A DNA stretch of 64,000 bases from Carettochelys insculpta (Eukaryota; Chordata; Testudines; Carettochelyidae): contig NC_134152.1 in assembly GCF_033958435.1 (NCBI RefSeq), positions 25,146,001-25,210,000 of the forward strand, written 5' to 3'. Below, in pieces: positions 57,991 to 64,000 of the stretch. The position numbers and the translations under genes are program-made. A model generated the notes under the pieces. It saw nothing but the letters and a program-made list of their open reading frames with translations, was not told the origin of the DNA and did not search any database. Numbering within the stretch: the stretch's first letter is position 1; each line of letters opens with the position of its first letter.

Positions 57991-58290
57991 ATTCACAGAT
58001 TTTAAGGCTGAAAGGGATCATTAGCTCCCCTCTAATCTCCTGAATGTCACATGCCATAGACTTTTACCTGGTCACCCCTGTTCTGAGCCAAATAAGTCAT
58101 GTTTGCCCATGGCTTCCAGAAAGGCATGCAGTCTCGAGATGAAGCCTTGAAGAATCCATTGTTCCTCCAGGTAGTGTGAGTCAGTGTTTCATCACCTTGC
58201 CTGTTACAAACATGTGCCTCATTTCTAATTTAAATTTGTCTGACTTGAATTTCCACCCATTGGTTCTAGTCATGATTTTCTTTCTCATTT
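57991..58290 (-). mobile_element. CR1 LINE 3' fragment, old subfamily
   Basis: In reverse orientation: 'cagattttaaggctgaaagg', 'ctctaatctcctgaatgtca', 'catgtgcctcatttctaatt' and 'atttccacccattggttcta'. These follow the tail of an older CR1 subfamily of turtles and birds. Diverged, no coding. Confidence 0.75.
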
Positions 58291-59255
58291 CACTGCAGCT
58301 TTTTGTTACATGGAAGTGTTGAAATGGAAACAGTGCCATGGACCAGCTCATATTTCTAGTGAAACTAGTAAAAACATGCATATTGGACAACAAATGCTTG
58401 GTGCCATTGTCAACACTCACAAGAAAAGGGATAGCATGACAAGCTCTTGAATAAGATCACACCTGTTAGTCCACATGAAAACATGACAAATGTTCCTTTC
58501 AATCTATGCTTTAAAATGAAATACACCTCAGTAATCTCACAGGGTAAGTCAGCCAGTGGCAGTACAATTGTCAGCTCCACCCTATACACTTCAAAAACAA
58601 CCGATGAGCCAGGCCAAAATGAAAGTGCACTGGACAGAACCACATGCACATGGATCCTGAGGCTCTTCTAACTAGAACAAATGGTTCAGGGACCCAGCTG
58701 CTAGTCCAGCCCATTGGCAGATGGAAATGGGGAGTGAGATTGGATGGAAGCCCCACACACTAGGTCTAGAGTCGGGGGAAATTGGCTGTGTCCTCCCAGT
58801 AACCCTGCACTGCCCACTATTATGAACCAGAAGATCCCTTTTCCACACTGTGAAAATTCTCATCTTCTTCAAGGCCATGCACTAAACTTACCCAGAGACC
58901 AGTTCCACTTTGCATGACAATGTCACCCTGCCCTGCCTGCCTCCTTTGAAAACCCTGACTAGACTGCATAGTGCTGCCAGTCTTGCAGAGAAAAGATGCC
59001 TGTTTTGCTCAATTGTGAATGAGCCTTTTTTCCTTCTTCTTCCCAATAAACTCTCTTCTGTTTCCAGGAGCTGCAGGTTCCAATTGCAAACAAAAAACTC
59101 AGAAAAAAAATCAAGTACTTATTCGAACACCTTACACAAAATGTGCTCTTTGGCCCAAGGGTACTGCAAATCAATACCTTGCTTCTGTGCTGAATATCAA
59201 GCATTCCCTGCAGGCTGTCACAACGTAAAGTTGTAAGAGGCGAGCGTGGGCTTTT
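58291..59255. other. Unique sequence, no gene seen
   Basis: Frames of up to 108 codons on both strands, none recognisable. Confidence 0.4.
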
Positions 59256-59860
59256 TTGTCACCATTTATTAGGTTGATTGTGTATTTATTCCTCTGAGCA
59301 GGATTCTGCTGAATGTTCTGTGCTTTGAAAAGGGCCTGGCAGCTGGTGTAAATGAGTTATAGACCCATTTGCCACCAAATCAAAGCTCGGAGCCAGATCA
59401 AAGCCAGATTTTTAAAAAAATCATTTTTTCCTGTCAGACTGGATGGCTTCTTCCTGGCCCTGTAAATAAAATTGATATTATTTCATCCAACTCCTATTTT
59501 CTCCTGATCAAAATATGATTATGTCTAATACAAGCCTGTCCAGTGCACTGAAGCTGTAGGAGATATGAGAGCTTATTGATGTATTCAATTACTGGATCCT
59601 GCTCTATTGTCTGCTCACCAGAGAATCTCAGCTATCAGTTCTTTAGAGCTGTGCATTTCTGCCTAACAAAGTCATAACTCCTGCAATTACCTGCCTGATG
59701 GACGGAAAACAGAAATATCTCCCGAGTCCAATGCTATCAGCTCTTCTCCATCTCTGAAATTACTTCATATTAATGAGATTAGGGTGATGAGAAAGGTTAC
59801 ATAACATTTAAGTTAGTATATTTTTGTGCTATGCTTTGTACGCATGCCCATTTTTCTTGA
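59256..59860. promoter_or_regulatory. Candidate conserved non-coding block
   Basis: About 600 bp with no repeat signature and dense homeodomain-type words ('gatgtattcaattactgg', 'ttcatattaatgagattag', 'aataaaattgatattatttc'). The texture fits a vertebrate enhancer; no conservation data are available, so this is only a candidate. Confidence 0.3.
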
Positions 59861-60527
59861 TCTGCTAAAGATTTTTTTCTGGGATTAAGACTCTTCTGAG
59901 ATAAAGACTGTATGTGCAAATATACAATGACACTTCAGAGAACCATTCTAGCGACTTTCAAAGCTGCCTAGCCTGTCTATTTACCTTTCTATCATGTGCC
60001 TTTCTAACACACCACCAGTGAAGTCGTTCTACAGGAACAGTTCATATGTACCCTGTTTTCGAATATACTTTAGAACTATACCAAATTGTGTTGAAGCAGA
60101 CATGCTTTACGTTCGTAAGAAAAAAATCTAAGCATTAATCTGCAGATGTCTATAGTATTTGTAAATATCTTGAGTGACAGTGATATATTCTATAACTCCC
60201 CAGTGACTATGACAACCTAGATGTGATAACGGTTCAGAGTAATGAGTTGCCATGGACAAAACTATGTACTCCAATTGACAATGCACTAGACTGTATTTCC
60301 TTCCCAGGAGTTCTCCCTGGGAGCTTTTTGACTATCAGTCTCTCATTTTCTCTTGCTTCCTGGAAAGAAGTGGCATCCCCTCCAATAACTTTTGTCACTG
60401 CATTTTTGCCTCAGTTAAAGAGACAGCAAATACTGGTTACAGGATAAGGAAACAGCTGGGGTAACTGATCCCACCACTGAGTGGCAACTTATGGTAAATA
60501 TAGACATTTTAAAGGTGATCTTGTAAT
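59861..60527. other. Unique sequence, no gene seen
   Basis: No recognised feature. Confidence 0.4.
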
Positions 60528-60705
60528 GCTGAAAGCAGGAAGAACCTGGGACCTCTAGAGCTTAGGGTGTGAGCCTTTACCACTTGAGCTAAAAGCCAGC
60601 TGCCACCAAGGCTATGGGGGAGACTCATTTTTTCCTCTCTGTGAGTACTCTAAATGCTCCTATATGGGACAGGGGACCATACCCAGTAGGTGTGTGGGTT
60701 ACAAC
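60528..60705 (-). mobile_element. tRNA-like repeat
   Basis: On the minus strand 'ggcttttagctcaagtggta' gives an A-box, and 'ggtcccaggttcttcctg' a weak B-box, so about 60540-60600 is tRNA-derived. 'gtaggtgtgtgggttacaac' (plus strand, about 60690) belongs to the same repeat as I recall it from turtles. No functional tRNA: the arms do not pair properly. Confidence 0.5.
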
Positions 60706-62574
60706 ATGACTAAGCCACACAATGATGGAAATGCTGCATTGTGGAATGGTACCATTTTTGACGGGTGTATTTTTAAAATATCAAGGAAGTCTTGTGACCA
60801 TATGAGCAGTGCCTCCTTGACCTTTGCTACATAAAACGAGTGTCACATTTACATGACCGATATTAACATAGTGGTAAAACTGCTGAAGAGGCATCAAATT
60901 TTCTGCACGGCATAAAAATCGTGTTAGGACTTAGCCTGTTAGTCACTGATGTGAACAGGCAAAATATTTAACCAACCAAAAGATTAAGTTTCCTCTTCCT
61001 GGCCATTGAAAATAGGCTAACTCAGCTTGGTTCAATGAATGTTATACTTTGAAGCTGAGGCTTCTTGGGCATGTTGGGGGTGATTCAATCATTTAGCAAG
61101 TGTGCTGGCACCATTTTCTATGTATCACATATTGTTGGTGACATTGAATTCATCATGCTTGATGCTCAGGTGGCAGAATTATGGGGCTCAGCAAAAGTCA
61201 ATGACAGTCCCCAGTTTTCTTCCCCACTGACTACTTCATTGGGTTTCAGACTGGCTGCCTTTCAGCAGAAGGTGTTAAAGTGTCAGTTACATGCAGATGG
61301 TTTTCAGCTATGTTTCTCTGTCTCCTAATCATTCTAGAGCAGTCTGGCTGCTGTCAGACACCATTATTATACTGGATGACAGGAATCATTTTGTTCAGAG
61401 ATGGCACAACCTACTTTATAAAACTGAGCATGGCAAAAGCTGAATTTATGATTGCAGCATTCAAAATGGGCATACCTACACTGGATACAATTCTGCATTC
61501 CCTTGTAGAAACTGAATGTCTTTATATTTATGTAACACCTCAGTCAGTGCAGTTTTAGTAACCCTTTGGTGAGAGTCTAAGCCAGGGCAGGAGCAGAGAG
61601 TAAACACATCTTTTGTAAGGATGTTGCAGAGCTTACTGAGTCTGAGTAAAATGTCTAGTGTATGGAAGAGGTTGTCCAAGAAATATCTTGCGTGCATGGT
61701 TCTGTGTTTTATTGGCTGGTAAACAGGGCCAGTTTTAGTGTGCCATGAGTGAGCATAATGTGTTGTCCTGCTCAACAAAGTAGCACATCTATCCAGGTGT
61801 TAATAACCCACAGCTGTTTTAGCATCTTTATGGAGTCCTTCAGTGCTATGGGACCTGACTAAGCAAGATGACAATTAGGGAGAGCCTGATGAATATAGTT
61901 CCATGTAAGTCATGCCAACAGAGAGCTGTAGGAAGAGGCACAAGAGACCATGAAATACATAAGAGCCATGAGATCTCTGCATGGGTTAAGTTCTATGAAT
62001 CCAAAGGATCACCAGAATTGCCCATGGATTTTGGTTATCCTTCAGGGCCCAAGGGCCAAGACTCCAATTTCTTCATCGTGGGGGTTCTAGCTCCTCCCAA
62101 GAGAAGAATGTTGCTACAATTCCACAAGAACCACCTCACTTCATGAGGTTCTCTTCCTCCTTTGCCTCATTTTCCATTGGTTGACCTGATGGAAAATATG
62201 GGCCCCAATTTTTAAGGTCTGGCACCTTGCACTTGGTGCAGAACCAGGGAGGAAGTCCTAGTTTGGCCCCTGATCTGAGTTGGAGCAGGCTTGAGGTTAC
62301 ATGAATTTGCACTGACATTAACAAATCCATAGGGCTACCAAGTGGAGTAGGACAGAGCACATTCTAGCCATGCGCCAGTACCCTGCTCCACCCAGACAAA
62401 AGGGCATGCAAGGGCCAGTTATGCTGGTTGCATATCAGGAAATATTCCTGTGCCAAGGATTTTCCAGCTCCCATGTTAGAAGACCTTTCCAGTCCCTTTA
62501 AGGTGTTATAATGGCACAAAGGGATTGTATCAGCACCAAGAACTGGCTCCTAGACATGGTATTTCAATAATATT
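60706..62574. other. Unique sequence, no gene seen
   Basis: Plus-strand frames at 61065-61558 and 61868-62146 are open for about 90 codons each but match no protein family I know. Confidence 0.4.
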
Positions 62575-62639
62575 GTGCTTATAAAAATGGTCTTTTACAG
62601 CACAGGTTTTTTGAAGATATTTCTCTGTGGGCAAGAACT

Positions 62640-64000
62640 GCATTGTCATCAGCAGACTGAAGTTTCACAATGCATGTGGTGGACTGAGAAAGCGCAAAAA
62701 TTCCAAAATCTCGCAGACATCCACCACACTCATGGTTTCTTCAGTTCCAGTAAAGTTGTCTATGGGCCAGCTTGTTGTGGCATGAATCCCCTTCACTCTA
62801 AGGCTGGAAAAATGAAGAACAATGAAGCCATCCTTTTTCATCAGAAAGAACGTTTTGAAGATCTTCTTAGCCATAATTCCATGGTTGCAGATGAAGTCCT
62901 TGAGCAAATCCCCCAACAACCTCCTAGGGATAAGCTTGAAGACCTTCCCAACTGCATGAGTTACACAATGACATTAAACAGATGAAGAACAACAAGGCAG
63001 CAGGTCCATGTAGGATCCCTGCTGAAATTTTTAAAGATGGTGGACCATAGCTAATTCGGCAGATTGAATGCTCTGATAATATATCATTGTCCAAAAGCGG
63101 TTTCATGTCCACATGAAAGTGACTGTTTTGGGTAGTATGGATTCCCAGAGCGAATCTTTCAAAGTACAAACAGGAGTCAAAAAGGGCTGCATCATCACCC
63201 CAGCAGAAGTCACTATCAGAAGGGACTTCCCAGCAAAACTTCTGTCAACAGAGTGCATCTACACATAAAAGCAGATCAAAAGGGCAATCCGCTCTGTCAA
63301 CAGAGAGCAGTCAGACTGCCTGGGCCTCTCTCTTCAGAACAGCTGACTGGAAGCTCTGCAAACAGGGCTGTCTGGTGAACTGGAAACCATGTCTATCAAC
63401 AAAAGGGTCCCGGAGCACCTACACAGCTGTTTTGTTGACAGAACACTGTCAAGACAAGTGTTATACCTGAACACAGAGAGGTATAACGCTGCCAGCAGAT
63501 GTGCTGAGTTTTGTCAACAAACTGTCAACACAGTGCATTTATTTTGTATGTAGATGTTCCGTGGTTTTTCCCAACAAAAGGCCAGTTTTGCCTGGAAAAG
63601 CCAGACGTACTCCTATAAAATGAATGGACCACTGTTCAGACTTAGCTGACTGATAGCCAAGAGTAAGATTTCTACCACATCTATTGAAGTTTTTGTACAC
63701 TCTGAGAAAGATCTTCAAACTATCCTGAACATACTTGCTGATGCTTACACAGGTCTTGGTCTCACACTTAACACCGAAATGATCGAAGTGCTCCATCAGC
63801 CCTCAAAAATGAGTTAGCACACACTCCATCTATTAAAATCAAGGGAGAGGTACTGGAGAAAGTCCATTTCCTCTACCTTGGAAGTCATCTCTCAAAGGCA
63901 GATATTTATGCAGAAATCCAACACCATCTGAGCTGTGCTAGTGCTGCCTTTGCTTGTTTACAGCACAGGGTTTTTAAAGATCCTGACATTCAAACAGACA
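62640..64000 (+). pseudogene. Decayed non-LTR retrotransposon ORF, runs off window
   Basis: Segment 1 (to 62985) reads WTEKAQKFQNLADIHHTHGF, VYGPACCGMNPLHSKAG and VLEQIPQQPPRDKLEDLP. After a frameshift, 62982-63049 reads MKNNKAAGPCRIPAEIFKDG. Near 63165 comes VQTGVKKGCIITP (reverse transcriptase motif B region), then the MITE at 63208-63612, then from 63686 EVFVHSEKDLQTILNILADAYT and further on VHFLYLGSHLSKADIYAEIQ. The order fits a LINE-type reverse transcriptase. The aromatic-Ala-Asp-Asp box expected before HSEKDLQ is missing. The clade (L2-, RTE- or Jockey-like) is unresolved. Non-functional. Confidence 0.75.
63208..63612. mobile_element. MITE with 'tgtcaacaga' core, inside the LINE
   Basis: 'acttctgtcaacagagtgca', 'gaacagctgactggaagctc', 'ggagcacctacacagctg' and 'gaggtataacgctgccagca' align in order with 42944-43269 and partly with 25025-25410. 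The ends are poorly preserved and no target duplication is clear. It separates two parts of the LINE reading frame. Confidence 0.65.

Noticed and set aside
1..64000. CRISPR arrays, operons, ribosome binding sites
   Set aside because: The repeat content is vertebrate; short direct repeats found are microsatellites or transposon pieces with no regular spacer pattern.

Overview
The window is AT-rich, intergenic or intronic vertebrate DNA. I find no host protein-coding exon, rRNA gene or intact tRNA gene. The repeat mix points to a sauropsid, most likely a cryptodiran turtle: several CR1 LINE copies with the typical 3' end, tRNA-related SINEs whose head resembles the turtle Cry-type SINE, old MIR-like SINEs, and many palindromic MITEs whose ends read like GGCTATGTCTACAC. 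The species call is inference; a crocodilian is the main alternative. Open reading frames are short and fall mostly inside palindromic repeats or degenerate retrotransposons.

Layout. 1-12 kb: mostly unique sequence with a tRNA/CR1-like SINE, two Tigger-like elements, a CR1 broken by a MITE, a long hairpin SINE, a MIR and two MITEs. 12-15.2 kb: dense nest, with a CR1 split by a hAT element, a 418-bp palindrome, and an older MITE cut by a palindrome and a second hAT element. 15-25 kb: mainly unclassified sequence, a possible LTR-like block (16.2-17.2 kb), a hairpin SINE and a hAT element with a perfect 8-bp duplication. 25-30 kb: two MITEs and several CR1 pieces.

30.1-34.1 kb: a 4-kb block bracketed by inverted SINE arms and near-identical short direct repeats. 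It holds a Penelope-like GIY-YIG endonuclease remnant directly next to a 5'-truncated CR1 ORF2 with a single in-frame stop, the best-preserved coding sequence in the window. 34-49 kb: unique stretches, a possibly conserved non-coding block (39.0-39.7 kb), a MIR interrupted by a MITE, a full SINE, and more MITEs. 49.9-51.0 kb: one palindromic MITE inserted in another, the inner one CpG-rich and probably the youngest insertion here. 52-57 kb: MITEs, a rearranged palindrome, a three-element nest and a SINE with a 13-bp target duplication. 57-62.5 kb: a CR1 piece, a second candidate conserved block, a tRNA-like repeat. 62.6-64 kb: a decayed non-LTR retrotransposon interrupted by a MITE, running off the window.

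The main result is a readable insertion history. Many elements keep exact target duplications (3 bp for the GGC..GCC MITEs, 8 bp for hAT, TA for Tigger-like, 7-13 bp for SINEs), so order of insertion can be read directly. The GGC..GCC MITEs share ends but have several different cores, and many of their 3-bp duplications do not fit the TWA expected for PIF/Harbinger. They are the best candidate for an incompletely described system.
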